Under the pieces are notes generated by a model. It saw only the letters and a program-made list of their open reading frames with translations, made no database searches and was not told the DNA's origin. Source: Pseudopithomyces maydicus (Eukaryota; Ascomycota; Dothideomycetes; Pleosporales; Didymosphaeriaceae). Taken from it: 64,000 nucleotides of DNA. Numbering within the stretch: position 1 is the first letter of the stretch; the number at the start of each line of letters is the position of its first letter. This document shows positions 35,068-51,308 of the stretch, piece by piece. The stretch lies in NCBI GenBank assembly GCA_026873275.1, contig JANTUC010000010.1:1240001-1304000 (forward strand). The letters are read 5' to 3'. A program made the position numbers and the translations under genes.

Positions 35068-36345
35068 GATGGGCGGTGTGATTTACGTGGCTCGAGCAAT
35101 GTAGATGTTCTATGAGTGCAACGGTACTGTATATGAGAAAGTGAAGCTGTTTTTGGCGTTTGAAATGCCTTTGTGCGCCATGGCCGGTGTTCAGCACCTT
35201 GATGGCTACCTACCGCACGCACAGATGACGCTCATTCACCACGGCGAATGGAAAGACTATTTTTCCGGCACGGCCCTATGTCCACTATTCTCAATGAAAT
35301 GCCAGTCAGTAGCCAAGATACGACCTTGTTTGCGTTGATCTATATGCATGTAATGAAAACATCCGAGCCACGGTCTTGAGCATGTTGTAGCTACACGGAT
35401 ATTTTGCATGCAATTTGAACTTCAAGATAGGGCCGGACCACCAAGCCTGCATTAAGAGACGTATTCATGCAGAATATGCTGCTACATTCTATTCTATTGT
35501 CTCATTCGCATCGTGCATCGACCATGAATTTACAAAGTTATAAGTCAGCTTGTTGAATAATTGCAAGCCATGCCTTAATATCTCCATATCATCCAAGTGA
35601 TACTTACTGCAATCATCGAGAGCGGTCTAATCATCCTGAGAAAACGCCCGAATAAGCCATGGGAACGCCTCAAATATCGGCCGCGGACAACCCATCCTCA
35701 CGGTCGATGGCGGGAAACCATGGCTACTCCTCACCGTGACAATCTTTCCAAGTGTGGAATGAATTCGCATTCGTGATCCTGCAGCGTACATGCACAAGTG
35801 TTGGCGTTGGCTGCAAATAGGTGGTACAAGGTGTAGTGCTTAGACATTTGTGTCACCGCGCAGAGACCCGAGCGTTGGATTTAAATTGTCAACTCACGAC
35901 ATGGAAGACTACAGACCCTTATAATTACACAAAAACAGCCCAACAATTTTGTTTCTCTTGGGACTATCCGGACAAGATAGTGTGTCAGGGAAGTTAGAAG
36001 CGGCTCCTTGATTTTTTTTCGAGATGCTAAAGTAAACACAAGCTTTCGATATCAGATTTACCAGTTGAGCTCTAGCATCAGCATGTTGTTGCATATACCT
36101 ATTAATGCTAGGCATGGTAGGGCGCAGATTATACAGGATAACTTGCCCGATAGCGGCCGCGCTCCGGAAGACCCACCGGGCTTACTGCATATGGTTACAT
36201 TCACGTACTACATAGCGTGAGATCATATTCCCGATGACAAATATCACGCCCTTTATAATACATACACAACTTCATTCATATCGCCGTCATCATCACCACA
36301 GTTGCACGCTACTATCTTCTAGAGAACACAGCCCTTACAACGACC
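35068..36345. other. Intergenic region, divergent promoters of RPS29 and GST
   Basis: No gene supported. A TATA-like tttataata at about 36251-36259 lies some 90 bp before the GST start. The middle is AT-rich without recognised repeats. Confidence 0.45.
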
Positions 36346-37249
36346 ATGTCTAAGCAAGTTATCCTTTATGATATTCCGAGCAAGCCTCCGTCGAAAGGAT
36401 GGTCGTTCAACCCGTGGAAGGGTAAGTGAGCATCTGCTGAATACGTAACTCCTACATACATACCAACTAACACGTGCATGAAGTACGGATGGCTTTGAAT
36501 TTGAAGGGCGTTGATTACAAAACCGAATGGGTCGAATACCCAGACTTGGTGCCCACACTCAAAGGCCTGTATGCAGAGCCACGACCCCAAAAAATCAATC
36601 CATTCTAATACATCAAAGTGGCCTGCCGCCAAACGACCCCAACGACCCAGGTTACTTCACCGACTACAGTAGCCCCGCCATTCGCTATGCCGACGGCACC
36701 TACGAAATGGACAGCTGGCACATCATCCAAAAGCTCGAGAAGCAGTACCCCACACCATCGCTTCACCTCGATGATCCCATCGTCGAGAAGTTGCGCACCA
36801 TCACCATCGTGAAGCCCCTTGTGCCACATCTCATTCCCAAGGTCCCGAGGCTGCTGCTGAGCAAGGTATCAGCTGATTATTTCTATCTGACGCGCGAGGA
36901 GGCCTTCGGGAAGCCTCTGGAGCAGGTGGAACGGGAGGCCACCGAGGAGCAATGGGAGGAAATGAAGCCCATCGCGCAGGAAATCGGGAACTTGCTCAGG
37001 GAAAAGAGTGGACCTTTCTTCTTGGGTGATACTAGTAAGTCGGCCGTTCGTTTATGCTGTTTTTCCACGACGTGTTTATGTTCACATACTGACGAGTGCG
37101 CAGTCTCGTATGCGGATGTGATTTTCGTGACATATTTGAAGTTCTTGGAACGGTTGGGTGCGGATATTTTTGAGCGGTATTTGGCGCTCGATCCTGAATT
37201 CCCGAAAGTGTACGACGCATGTAAGGAGTGGTTGGCTAGGGAGGATTAG
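36346..37249 (+). CDS. Glutathione S-transferase family protein (fungal LigE/GSTFuA-like)
   Basis: Four exons: 36346-36421, 36484-36568, 36619-37034 and 37104-37249, with GT-AG introns of 62, 50 and 69 nt; 240 aa. The N-terminal thioredoxin-like domain starts VILYDIPSKPPSKGWSFNPWK|VRMALNLKGVDYKTEWVEYPD; joins restore LKGLGLPPNDPND and GDTISYADVIF. The helical C-terminal domain covers about residues 95-235. The N-terminus resembles bacterial beta-etherase LigE-type and fungal GSTs that act in detoxification or in ring and ether cleavage. The catalytic residue is not obvious, since the Ser in the loop is the only candidate. Substrate unknown; no cluster context suggests a pathway. Confidence 0.85.
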
Positions 37250-37612
37250 ACGGATTCTCATGAGCCCAGCCTAGTGGCTGGGATCGGTATCTCTTCGGAG
37301 ATGTGAATGGCAGATGGGCTGCTTAGCCAGAATTGTGATCGACTTTCTGCGCCCACGAGATTCCACGGGCGTTTTGAGAGAGAGCGCAGTCCTCTATTAA
37401 GGGTAGTCCCAATGGTTGAATTCAACCTTCATGACTTGCTCCTAATACTTAGAAACACAGCTCGCATTGAAAATCTCGAGCTTTTCGCCATTTTCATGAT
37501 CAAAAGGCCCAAACCTGTGGGCCAGCTAATTCCTCCTTTTTCTGCTCTGTAGTCGGATGGTAGCCAACGCTGTTGTTCATCAGGTACAATTTTGTTATCC
37601 CTGGGTTCCCTT
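37250..37612. other. Intergenic region between convergent genes
   Basis: 363 bp shared 3' flanking DNA of the GST and Nudix genes; nothing else seen. Confidence 0.5.
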
Positions 37613-38466
37613 TCACTCTGCATGACGGCGGCGTTGGGTGGTTTTTCTCAATCGTCTGGCCTCCTGTTGCCTAGTGGTCCTCTGTACCTCCATCGCCCCA
37701 TCGTCGGCCGATGTTGCTGTTCTTTCGACGTTGTTTGAGGTAGTATTTTTCTGCGCCTCTTGGTCCCTCAGTCGTTTTAGGGCCTTTGCAACCTTAACAG
37801 CCTTTTTGCGGCCGTCTTCGACATGGCCACCTTCGGTGCTGGTTTTTGGCCAGCACTAGCACCAGTGGAGGATATTGGAACTGTGCCTCTCTGAGTGTTT
37901 CCGAGAGAAGACTCGAGGGATGGGAAAGTCATTTTCAGTACTTCTAGAGCCTTCTGTAGAAGTTGTCGATCGTTCTGAAACGTGAGAGTGTTAACGGCAT
38001 CATGCCATGGCATAAATTTGGGGCACCATTTGACCTCCCCTGGCAGCTTGGGCTGATCCCCGTCCTCTTCCAAGACTGCGATATACCACCAGATGATCTT
38101 GGTACCTTTCCTATGCCTCAGTGTTCGTATATGGCACATGAAGGGTTCCGTAAGCTTCTCGCATACGACTGCCTTGTCAAGGATATCTGCGTGAGCATCT
38201 GTCGGGGTTGCTCTGGTCGACATAGTGACTGGCAATAGTTGGCAGCGAAATCCCGTTTCCTCCATAACTTCGCGGATGGCTGCGTCTTTGCGGCTTTCGC
38301 CTTGATTACGGCGACCTTTGGCGAAATGCCATTCTCCGCATTCCCTGTGTTGTACGAGGCAGACCTTGATGCTATCAAGATTTGAGATATCGAACAAGAT
38401 TGCACCGCAGCTTTCCACGAATTTCTCGGAGCTGAGGACCCTCGTCTGAAGCGGACTTGCAGCCAT
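37613..38466 (-). CDS. Nudix hydrolase with a basic C-terminal tail (one probable homopolymer frameshift)
   Basis: Intronless gene. The Nudix box G-x5-E-x7-REVMEETG is complete in GRRNQGESRKDAAIREVMEE and TGF, about residues 51-73. It follows SCGAILFDISNLDSIKVCLVQHRECGEWHFAKG, which resembles fungal Ap4A or diphosphoinositol phosphatase-type proteins. In the raw frame the protein ends at 37777 (229 aa). However, the other frame encodes a good basic helical tail (GRKKAVKVAKALKRLRDQEA) to a stop at 37613. One added base in T5 (plus strand) at 37843-37847 joins them as GQKTSTEGGHVEDG, giving 284 aa. Substrate is not predictable. Divergent from rvt, 784 bp apart. Confidence 0.82.
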
Positions 38467-42189
<3,723 letters not shown>

Positions 42190-43200
42190 GGTTCAGGGTA
42201 CTGCCAATCATGGTGGCTTTTTTCTTTCACAATATGAACACCAAGATTGTATCAAGACTTTCACAATGGATGTTATGTATCGGTCATTCTACTGGTCAGA
42301 GTAGATAATCCCAGAATGCTTGCTAAAGTTTCCTTGATGAGATCTATTTCCCACACAACAAAACCAAAAAAAAACCCCAATTCATAGGAAACGAGTAATA
42401 CAATACTGATACAACTGCTTACAGCGCCTATCTCGCCGTCAGTAATCACGGACCCATTCCATCCCACATGCGTTACCGCACCGCCACAGCCCCGCATGAT
42501 CCACATCGGCGCTCACCGCGGGTGTGGCGTAGCTAGTGATTGTGGCTGTGACTATTCTACTCGCCGACACCAGGGCTTGCCAGCGCACCACGGCCGATCC
42601 GAAGCATCTGAGCAAGGCCTTCCTTGTCTTAACATTGGGAATAACGTGGCGTCATAGAAACATTCCATGGATGCGATGTCGCCACGCAATGCTACCGAGT
42701 TCACGATCGCAAAATTTACTGCATTGACAAGGCGAACGCCACGCAGCAACACGATAATCCTGGCAGCCGTCAAGGGCGAATGTCCAAAGGGTAATGGCGA
42801 CTATTTCTCAAGCGAACTGACTCATCGTTCATATCTACAGAGTTCTAGCTATCTACACTACATACACTACACTACAAACCATTGTCATTAAATATCAAAA
42901 GGCGTCGTCATCATAATCATGTATCCGTACCATCCCAGCGTATGCCAGTCGCAACGGACGCGATCATGACGCTACGCTCATCGAAGGCGCAGTCATCCAA
43001 GGTATCGTGATCTATCTGTACAGAAAGTCATTAGTGCAAAACGTGAAAATGAAACTCGTGAACCGTAAAAATCCCCCAATCCAGATTGCATCCTCCCATT
43101 CCTTTTCCCAGGGTATTCGACCGCGAACAGGCAATGCAGATGTCCAACCATGCCACCCCAAATCTTTCATGTATGTATATGCATTACAAAGCGACGAGCG
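42190..43200. other. Intergenic region between convergent genes
   Basis: About 1 kb with no supportable gene. A short actacatacactac-like repeat lies near 42850-42875. Confidence 0.45.
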
Positions 43201-44809
43201 CTAGTAGTACGTGTCAACGACATCCTGGCCAGCTCGGATGGCCCACTCAACGATCTCCATGCCGCCGAGCCCGCTGGCCCAGAAACTCTTGTTGCAGCCC
43301 TGGAGCCGGTTGAAGTAACCGTAAGCTCCATTTCGAAGCGCCTCGCTGCCGAAATGGGGGAAGTAGTCCCATTTCTTGAAAGCGCGGATGTCCTCGGAGC
43401 TCACAGGGGCGGCCTGAGCTGTGACGTTCCTCGGATCCTTGTTGATCTTTGACATGGTGGTCTGTAGAAGCTTGCGAGCGGAGCCTTCGGACTGGAATTC
43501 GTTATCGGGGCCCCAAGACCATGACGTCGAGACATTGGACTTTGCACTAAGACGCAACACGGCGACCGGCTCGCCGATGTTAGGTGGGGGGACGCTCGAG
43601 TTGCTGCTGTTTGCGATGTATGATACGCCGAATGGCAGCTCAAACTCCACTGCGGAGGAGAAGTAGTTGTGAGTGACGACTTCCGAGAACACTTCATGCT
43701 CCTCTTCAGTCAAGTCTAGTCCAACTCTTTCCAAATTCTCGATGCTGGGTGGAAATGCGAAAATCAAGGAATTGCATTCCTGTTTACCCCACCGATAGAA
43801 GTTGCTGTAGGGCTTAGGTGCAGTGTACTTGATAACAGGATTCTTGCCAGATCGATCAATGCAGCGAACTTCGTGCGAAAGATTGATCTTGACTTTGCAC
43901 TCTTTTTTCTTCAACCACTCGACCCAAATCTTGTGAAAATCCGTGTAATACACGTTGTGCTGACCCACGAATGCGGTGAGGATATCGGGTGTGAAGTATT
44001 GCAGGATGTATAGCTAATTGAAGTCAACGATTATTTCGATCCCAATCTCATAAGGATGACTTACAGCTGGCACGACCCGTATATCGCCGTATCCATAAAG
44101 CGCAAGAGGATTCACCAGCAACTGTGGTAGGACTGTGAAATTGTTCGTTTTGAACCATTCTGCACCGGAAACGGTTAGACTGTCAGGTACACCTTTCTGT
44201 TCTAGTATTAGTTTCACGTTGAGCACGCCGTCATTTTTCCCCGCGTACCTTGTAGTTTGTAGTGCTGATGGGTGCGAAATTTTTGGCCCAAAGCTGGGCA
44301 TACCGAGGGATTTCAGCGGCAACGAGTTGTAATGCCTGAAGCGAGAGCGCAGGGTAGGGCTCTGTAACGCCTGTCGTAATGTTGAAGCGGAATTGTTCGC
44401 GTGCACCAGCGAGTGCGAACTCTTCAATTGACACGCCAGACTCGTTGATCACTTTCAGGGTCTCAGGGTACGAGGCGTTGGAGAAAAAGGCGGCACCAAG
44501 CGGATGGAATATGCCTCTGAAGGTGAAAGGGTGGTCAGCCGCGGTTAAGGCGCTTCGCTGCAACGTCGTGTGTAACACTCACTCTTGATCATAGTATGAT
44601 TGGCATTTTCCGCCGACTGCTGCTTGTTTTTCAAAAATGACAGACTCAATGCCCTTTTCTTCTAGCCTTGCGGCCGCTGTGAGACCCGCTGGACCGGCGC
44701 CTATGATGCACACAGGCGCTTTGGGTGGTTTCGTCGGCAACGCTGATGCCGTCAGACAGAGATATGTGAGTACGGGCAGCGCAAGAGAGTACTTGGCGGA
44801 GTGTCTCAT
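43201..44809 (-). CDS. Secreted FAD-dependent amine-oxidase-like flavoprotein
   Basis: Four exons: 44583-44809, 44249-44516, 44065-44196 and 43201-44013, with GT-AG introns of 66, 52 and 51 nt; 479 aa. It begins with a signal peptide (LALPVLTYLCLTASA) and then the Rossmann dinucleotide fold APVCIIGAGPAGLTAAARLE, followed by VIFEKQAAVGGKCQSYYD, the FAD-binding motif of the flavin amine oxidase/phytoene-desaturase-like superfamily. Exon joins give YYDQE|GIFHPLG, TNYK|KGVPDSL and VVPA|LYILQYF. The C-terminus ends GLGGMEIVEWAIRAGQDVV, the usual second FAD-binding segment. Several N-x-S/T sites (NVS, NSS, NKS) agree with secretion. Substrate unknown; fungal relatives are found in secondary-metabolite or extracellular oxidation contexts, but no such cluster surrounds it. 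Confidence 0.86.
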
Positions 44810-46330
44810 GGTGGATGGGTATCAATGGACGAAGAAAGCCTCAGGTCTTTGGAGTGACGCAGCGACATAGCTGGAGGATATACTGCAGCCGTATGCATGG
44901 TCCACGACCCTGCGTATCTGCTTTTGCGGGTGAACTGGCCATGGGCTGCACGGTGCGTTGGCAACGATTCGTTTGAGGAGCGCTAAATGGAGGGCTGGTT
45001 GCCGTTACGACGCCATTTCTCGGATTTTGAGCCTCGACTAGGCGGCCGCTGGGCGGAAGAAATACCGTCTGGGAAAACTGGGACGGCGGCTGCGCGCACG
45101 GGAGCTTTGGGCTTCGATCATGACGTTCGACGGCCCGCGAGCTGCTACAAAAGCGTTAGAATCAAATTGGAAACAACAATCCCCCTGCCCATACCCGTAG
45201 CCAGGGAAACCAATGCGCTGCACAATTCCTTTTGGCTCGCCTCATCGTGATCCGAGCGGCGTCTCTCGAGCTGAACCTGCAGAGGCTGGCGGCGGACGAC
45301 GTGCCGCCTGGCAGACGATGGCGGTCGATATGGCTATGCGGTGTACAGCTGTGCGGCAGATGTCACGATGCATGATGGCTGCTGGTTGTGCATACAGGTG
45401 CATGCATTACCGAGGCGCACCAGTTCGCAGCCCTAAACCCAGCGCTACGTTTCGGGCTCCACCCTCTCCAGGAATTCGGGTGGTTCCTGACTCTTCATGT
45501 GCAACACATGCCCGTCAAGTTGCGCGCGTTGAAGACCAGTCGTCCGTTGTGCATGTCATGCCCGAGGCCTTCATGTCCCAACTCATGCCGGTGTGAGACT
45601 TGTCCCGCGGGTGTGAGGCAGGGGGCCAGCGCAGCCGAATGCCAACGCAGCACCCGCGCTCGGCGACCATCCCGCCCGCGACCGAGATGGCGACCACCAA
45701 AGAGAAGAAAGAAAGTGACGACGAGACGAGATGAAGGGGAAGCGAGGCCATCGTGGGGTGACATCATGCGAGCACAGACGCGCACGTGGCGAGCTGAACA
45801 CCTGGGCAGGCTATAAAAAAGATGAAGAGTCGACGGCGGGCGGTCGCACCATGGGCGGCGCTGGCCATCATGGCGCTCGAGCGCACATCGTCATGGTGCC
45901 ATGTATTGTCGACTGCCTCATGGTCAGTTGGCAGATGATGCAAGGCTGGAAAAACTTTGAAGCGAGGACAGGGTCAGGACAGGGTCACCATGTGTCCAGA
46001 TGTCCTTGGGCTTGGGTCGGCACCGTAGGGAAGCTGCATCTGTCAGTCTAAAGTGCGAGGCCCCAACGTATGTAAAGACCACAAGGGAAACGAGAATGAG
46101 TCGACATGGTTTGGATTCATTGCATTACTGCGCCAAACACCGTCGCTAGCACTGGAGGAGAGGGATATCATGCGCCCAAGACCCGCGAAAACAAAGCAGC
46201 TCGCTCAGATGACCACCCACCAAAGAGATAAGCTGAACAGGAGCGATCCGGCCGAATCTACTGTTTACAGTCGCCCTTTTCAAGACGAAAATTAGTGTAG
46301 GACAGAGAAAGAAATTGGAGCGAGCGGAGA
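44810..46330. other. Intergenic region (1.5 kb)
   Basis: Upstream of the flavoprotein and downstream of the rhodopsin-like gene, both on the minus strand. Several overlapping low-complexity frames at 45213-45816 are rejected. Confidence 0.45.
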
Positions 46331-47532
46331 TCAGTACATATACGTCTTCTGTTGCTCTATATCAGAATCGAATCGACTCTTGTCCGTGTCCCCGCTCATG
46401 GGCCGCAAGCCATGGCTGACGTGCACATGCACCGGTGCAGTGGCAGTGCCTGGCCTTGAGTCGCTCTCGGTGAGCTTCCGCGTATCCATCTCAACCTGAT
46501 CAAGAACAGGCGTGACCTTCTCCTTCCTACGACTGTGCGTCGATCCGTTGGCGTATTTGGATGCATTAGCCCGAGCCCTCGCAGGAAAGAGCAAAGGTTT
46601 CAGGGCTGGAATGCAACCGCATATGACGCCGACGTTGGTCTCGATGGCAGTCCACAGCCAGATCTCATACCCATACCAGGTCGCATCATATGTTTTGTAC
46701 AGAACGTAGTGTACCCAGTAGGCACGGAAGCTCCCCGCAACGACGATGACACCACCAAATCCAAAGAGTATGACAAGGCCGATGCGTTGTACCATGGGAA
46801 GTGACAAGCCGAATAACGTGGGGATCGGGAGCGCATAGATGATGAAGTCGGTCAATACGTTGATGACCGTCTGGACAACGAGAGGTGGGCCTTCTGGAAT
46901 GCAGTCACCATCTCCGGCGAGCAGGTTCCAATAACTGGATATCGGACTGTGTATCCATTAGCAGCGCCGTGTTAAGGAGGTGATGATACTCACATGCACT
47001 GTAGCCACAAAGCGATGAGAAACGTGAGGAAGGCCGCTGTTACTATCCCCAAGGTCACCCAGACTAGCTTCCGGAACGTTGATTTATTCGGTGCAATACG
47101 GAAATAGGAGACCAAGATGGACAGTTTGACAAAACTGGAGGCCAGCACGAAGAGGGTCTGGCCTGCCATTGAAGCCTTTCGACCATTCTGCAGCAGCGGG
47201 ATGGTTGCATCCCACACGTGGATGTTCCAACCGTACAGCTGGACTGCCATGATGACCAGAGCTGTGGTCAGACAGGAGAATATCTGGAGCCTGTTAGCTC
47301 GTGCTTTGCACTCTCGGGCTTTTCCACGTGCCATTGCAGCTACCATGAGATAGTCATCCCACCAACTCTTATGAAGCCATCCAATTCGAACCCAGAGCCG
47401 CAGGATAACACAGATGAGAGCTACAGGCACCAGGGTCAATTCGACAATCATGAGTCCAGGTCCACGGGTGATGGGGTCGACATAGTTCGGCTTGGGCCAG
47501 TGGGCACGGACTTCTGGAGGAGGAAATCTCAT
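46331..47532 (-). CDS. Seven-helix integral membrane protein, fungal rhodopsin/PTH11-like family
   Basis: Probably three exons: about 47332-47532, 46994-47283 and 46331-46946; about 368 aa. Hydrophobic segments begin with [25 protein letters not shown] and end near [20 protein letters not shown], giving the seven-helix plan of the fungal rhodopsin-like family. [10 protein letters not shown] and [10 protein letters not shown] are family signatures. The second intron (46947-46993, GT-AG) joins [13 protein letters not shown]. The first is uncertain: a GC-AG intron at 47284-47331 gives [19 protein letters not shown], which fits best, while a GT-AG intron at 47284-47343 gives DDYLM|IFSC, and reading through adds 16 residues. 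The cytoplasmic tail is hydrophilic and Ser/Thr-rich. A receptor role, as for PTH11, is speculative. Confidence 0.8.
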
Positions 47533-49872
47533 GATGGATGAGGGGTTGTGGTCGGAGTACACAGTGCACTCCGACGGGTCAGGTAGGCGAAGGTCCGGTG
47601 TTGAGGTCAACGGGCAAAGGTAACGAGCGAGCTTGGACGAAGCGTCACCACCCTCTGAAGCACAGGACAGGTGGGAGTGATATATGCCTCTACACGGACG
47701 GCACGGTGCACTGCTCAGCTCGGCGGACCAGGGCGTTCTCCACAATGGCGAAGTGGAAGAAGCCAGGTACATGCATGAAAGTCATAATTCTGGCGCTGAG
47801 TGGAACATGGACCAGACACAACGAGGCAGCAAGCGCGGGTACTGGATCGCATGCCGCGATCCGCTCCCGGGGGCCAGGTACTTCGGTCCTCTCAGTCAGC
47901 GTCGATGGGGCGTGACTTGGGACTTCCAATATCAGGCACCTTTGTCAGTGGCTGTCGGGCGTGGGTCTCGTCGCCGCCAGGAACAGGCAAGTAGTTGATG
48001 TAGCATCCCAGTGGTCAGCTCTGCAGGGCACCATCGGGAAGCGCGCACCAATGGCAGGCGGGATGCAAGGATTGCTGGGTGGCGGCGCTTCCGGGCCCGC
48101 TGTCGACCACGATGCTGCGCCATGTGATTTGGAGACGACTGTGATGAGCGAGAATGGCAATAATTGGGGCGTGGGTCGAGATTCTGGTCAGGACCCCGCC
48201 GCACGATGATGGCAACACGACTCAGACTGCACGGCGAAAGGTGGCGAGTCGACGTCTGGGTCGTGGATGGGTCGTGGATGGGTCGTGGAGTTGTGGTGCC
48301 AAAGTACGCCTTTCCGTCTGGGGAAAAGCGCCTCGGGTGATCCGCCAATCACCCTTCGCTGCCACAGGGACATCCACGCTTCCCATCTTCGCCCACAGCA
48401 AATCAATTCTCCGCACGGGGTCTTGCTGTGATTGTTGGTGACGGCGCCGTTGAAGCGGACAGAGTGGAAGAGGGGCCGCGCCTCGAGCCCGTCTCCCTTT
48501 CTCTGGTCCCACGCCATGCGGCCTCCTAGTGGACCCTTTGATAATCCCCGTCGACCCGTACCCGGCTCCACTTGCCTCGCAGGCCCATCAGCACTCGTAT
48601 CCGATTTGACCACAGTGATCATTGTTTACTACAGCTGTGGATGTCTCTCGATGTATGGCCGTGGAACGATCCACAGCTCTCATCGCAACCGAAGGCAGTC
48701 AATACGCCCCTGAGAAAGACTGGAACGCGTCGAGACGATGCTGATGTCCCGTCAAATCATTTGCCGGTGGTCGTATTCTAGCAAGAAGGCGGCTTGCTCA
48801 ACACCCCAGCTGTCTCCCAATCGAGATTTGAACTTGGCCCCGTCCTCTTCAAGACCCGGGAGAATATTCCCGCCTACATTGCAAGGCACACTTGCTTTTA
48901 CACGTGCGACACGCGGGACGGACGTGGGCATGCAACTACTTGCCCCATTGGGCCAGACCGGATCATGTACTAATTTGGCAGGACACCGTCCAGGCACACA
49001 TGCACGCAAACCAGCAAATCGTAGCATTCCCCCATGTTTCGGTATTTTCCGCTCCTTTCTCACTCGTACATAAGCGTCTCATCCCCAGGTATTCCACATA
49101 CGCAATGCTGACCTCCAGTCCCAACAAAAACGGCACGTCACTACTATTTAACCTTCGGCGGGATACGAGCCCTGATGGAGAAAACAGTGACCTGATGATT
49201 GGAGGATACTTGCAAATGTGGAGCGTCAGTTAGTCATTCAGCCAGCCAAATGAGAAGCCTCTATCGGATCAATATCGCGTGTTGGGAAGACACATCGAAT
49301 ACGACCACATCTCATCTGGCCCCTGCACGATCATCGCTCTTGACAACGCCACCTGTTCCCGCTCTCAGACCCCTCTCGTTTTACATGCAAGCTGATGTAA
49401 CCTTGTGTTTGATACCCCACTGTGTACGATACCGTCTGATCGAAGTCCGTGACTAAGAGCACTGCTCACGGAGCAGTGTTTCAGAGTAAGCGGCACAGAG
49501 CCATATCATCATATTGATTTGCACTTGTCATAGCTTCGAGATGAAGAAGAACAAATATGGATCGAGTTGCCTGTGGTTTTGTAGGAACTGTCCATACATT
49601 CGAATCGAAACATAGGGGTCCTTGGGCTTGAGATACTCTTCAATTCTTTTGAAACTTTGATTTTACCCAAACCACGTGAAATAAGGCACTGTAGTGTACA
49701 CAGAGTAATCAGACAAGCATAAACAACCCTGTCTTATTATTAAAATAGTAGCAAAAATAAAATAAAATAGTTGACCATGCTCAGTCAAGGAACAAACATG
49801 CTCCGCTAGCTCCAGTGACATATATTGCGGCTCTAACAATATGATGGCACTCGGATCTTGTCACCATGCATT
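47533..49872. other. Gene-poor intergenic region (2.3 kb)
   Basis: No supportable gene. An 11-bp repeat (gtcgtggatgg, about three copies) occurs near 48258-48290. Minus-strand frames here are compositionally random. Confidence 0.45.
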
Positions 49873-50991
49873 TCAACTATTCGCGCCATCTCCTGGCATC
49901 CTCGGTGCCTGTATAGCACCATTACCACCTGGCATAATTGGCAACGCTGCATCGTCATGTACCACACTCCTCGTCTGTACAGCCCTTCTACCCGTACTTT
50001 GGGGAAGCACAAGGCTCACTTGACTTGCAAAACTTCGTGTTAATACATCAGTTATCATCGAAGAGCTATTCTGGCTCGACAGCGTTGTCATAGACACCAG
50101 ATACTCCGTCTCCAAGACTATTTCTTGCGACACAGAGACCGGTGTCGTGAAGCTCGCCTCTGCCGCCACAGCACTCGGCTTCGTCTCATTCATATCTCCA
50201 GGATCCAAGCTCTGCAGACCAACACAACCCCTCGCCCTCCTCACCTCCCCACAAAACAGTGTATCACAAGGCATCGCACACGGCACACCCGGATTAACAT
50301 AGACATTCAAAGCCTCAGGCCACGTCCAACCACGCAGCCCCATCCACCCCGCGACACCTATAGGCTGGCCCTTTCTTCCCGGTGGACACGAGCAGTAATC
50401 CTTCCTGCACGTCGCGCCCGGTCCGCATGGCTTTGCACCTGCGACGCTGCATTTCTGGAGGGGACAGGGCGGAGGAGCTTGGCCCGCGGCAGCAGGTACG
50501 TCGGAGTCTTGCTGGCCGGTTATCGCGTTGTATTCGCCTACACCCGCAGGCTGGGGTGTCGGCTGGGCATGTTCTATAGGGGTGGCGGTGTAGGAGACGG
50601 AGAGAGTGCAGCGGGAGTCCTGAGGACACCGTTTACAATCGAGGTTTTGAAATGGACAGTTGGGCCATGGAGTCAGGTCAAAGCTGTCAATCATCTGAGA
50701 TCGTCCGGCGCCGCTCCATAGTGATATTAGACCGGGTGAATTGGGTGGTGCATATGCGTCGTTATAAACTGACCCGTCAGAACGTATACGGTGATTCAAA
50801 CTAGAGCCTGAATTACGCTTAGTTCCAGACGTGCTAGGTAGGTATTCAAAATTCGATTCCTGCTCATTCTTCTGTTGACGTTGTTCTGCTTGCTGTAATG
50901 CTTGTGCTGACGATGACGCTGGTGCTGGTGCCGGCGCTGGCGAGGAAGTTGCGAATGGAATGAACCACAGAAGGAGAAATCGCATCCACAT
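49873..50991 (-). CDS. Secreted Cys-rich protein, function unknown
   Basis: Intronless frame of 372 aa. A signal peptide (MWMRFLLLWFIPFATSSP) precedes a Pro/Ala-Gln-rich linker. The centre has two Cys-rich blocks, CPFQNLDCKRCPQDSRC and CPLQKCSVAGAKPCGPGATC, then CSCPPGRKGQP, an EGF-like pattern, followed by GVAGWMGLRGWTWPEALNVY and CDTLFCGEV. The C-terminal third is Ser/Thr-rich and could be glycosylated. I do not recognise a named domain. Secretion plus many paired cysteines is compatible with a cell-wall, adhesion or effector-like protein, but size exceeds typical small effectors. Composition argues for a genuine gene. Confidence 0.72.
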   Translation of the reverse strand: MWMRFLLLWFIPFATSSPAPAPAPASSSAQALQQAEQRQQKNEQESNFEYLPSTSGTKRNSGSSLNHRIRSDGSVYNDAYAPPNSPGLISLWSGAGRSQMIDSFDLTPWPNCPFQNLDCKRCPQDSRCTLSVSYTATPIEHAQPTPQPAGVGEYNAITGQQDSDVPAAAGQAPPPCPLQKCSVAGAKPCGPGATCRKDYCSCPPGRKGQPIGVAGWMGLRGWTWPEALNVYVNPGVPCAMPCDTLFCGEVRRARGCVGLQSLDPGDMNETKPSAVAAEASFTTPVSVSQEIVLETEYLVSMTTLSSQNSSSMITDVLTRSFASQVSLVLPQSTGRRAVQTRSVVHDDAALPIMPGGNGAIQAPRMPGDGANS

Positions 50992-51308
50992 GGTAGATAT
51001 ATTGTCTCAAATATATGCTTATATGAGCTTTCGACCCAGGGCGGATGTCTCGCGTGTGAGAAGTTCGAGTTTCCGAGAGTGTAGCGCACTATGTTAGATC
51101 TCAACACTCTTCGCAAAGCAAGCAGTGCGAGAGCCGTATACGGAATTAAGCTCTCAAATCGCTGGTAATGCAAGGGACTATTTTCAGGTTCAGGAATCCG
51201 AAGAATGATGGATGCGAATGAAAGGAATGCATATCTAAAACTACGCTGTGGCTCATTGGGCTAAGATTGTCACTCTTACAGCAGATGCCACTTCTACAAT
51301 CAGTTGCC
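50992..51308. other. Intergenic region
   Basis: 317 bp upstream of the secreted protein and downstream of the SDR gene; no features seen. Confidence 0.4.

Noticed and set aside
48800..48880. Possible minus-strand tRNA around the gatttgaacttgg sequence
   Set aside because: The five-base T-stem does not pair and no cloverleaf can be drawn.
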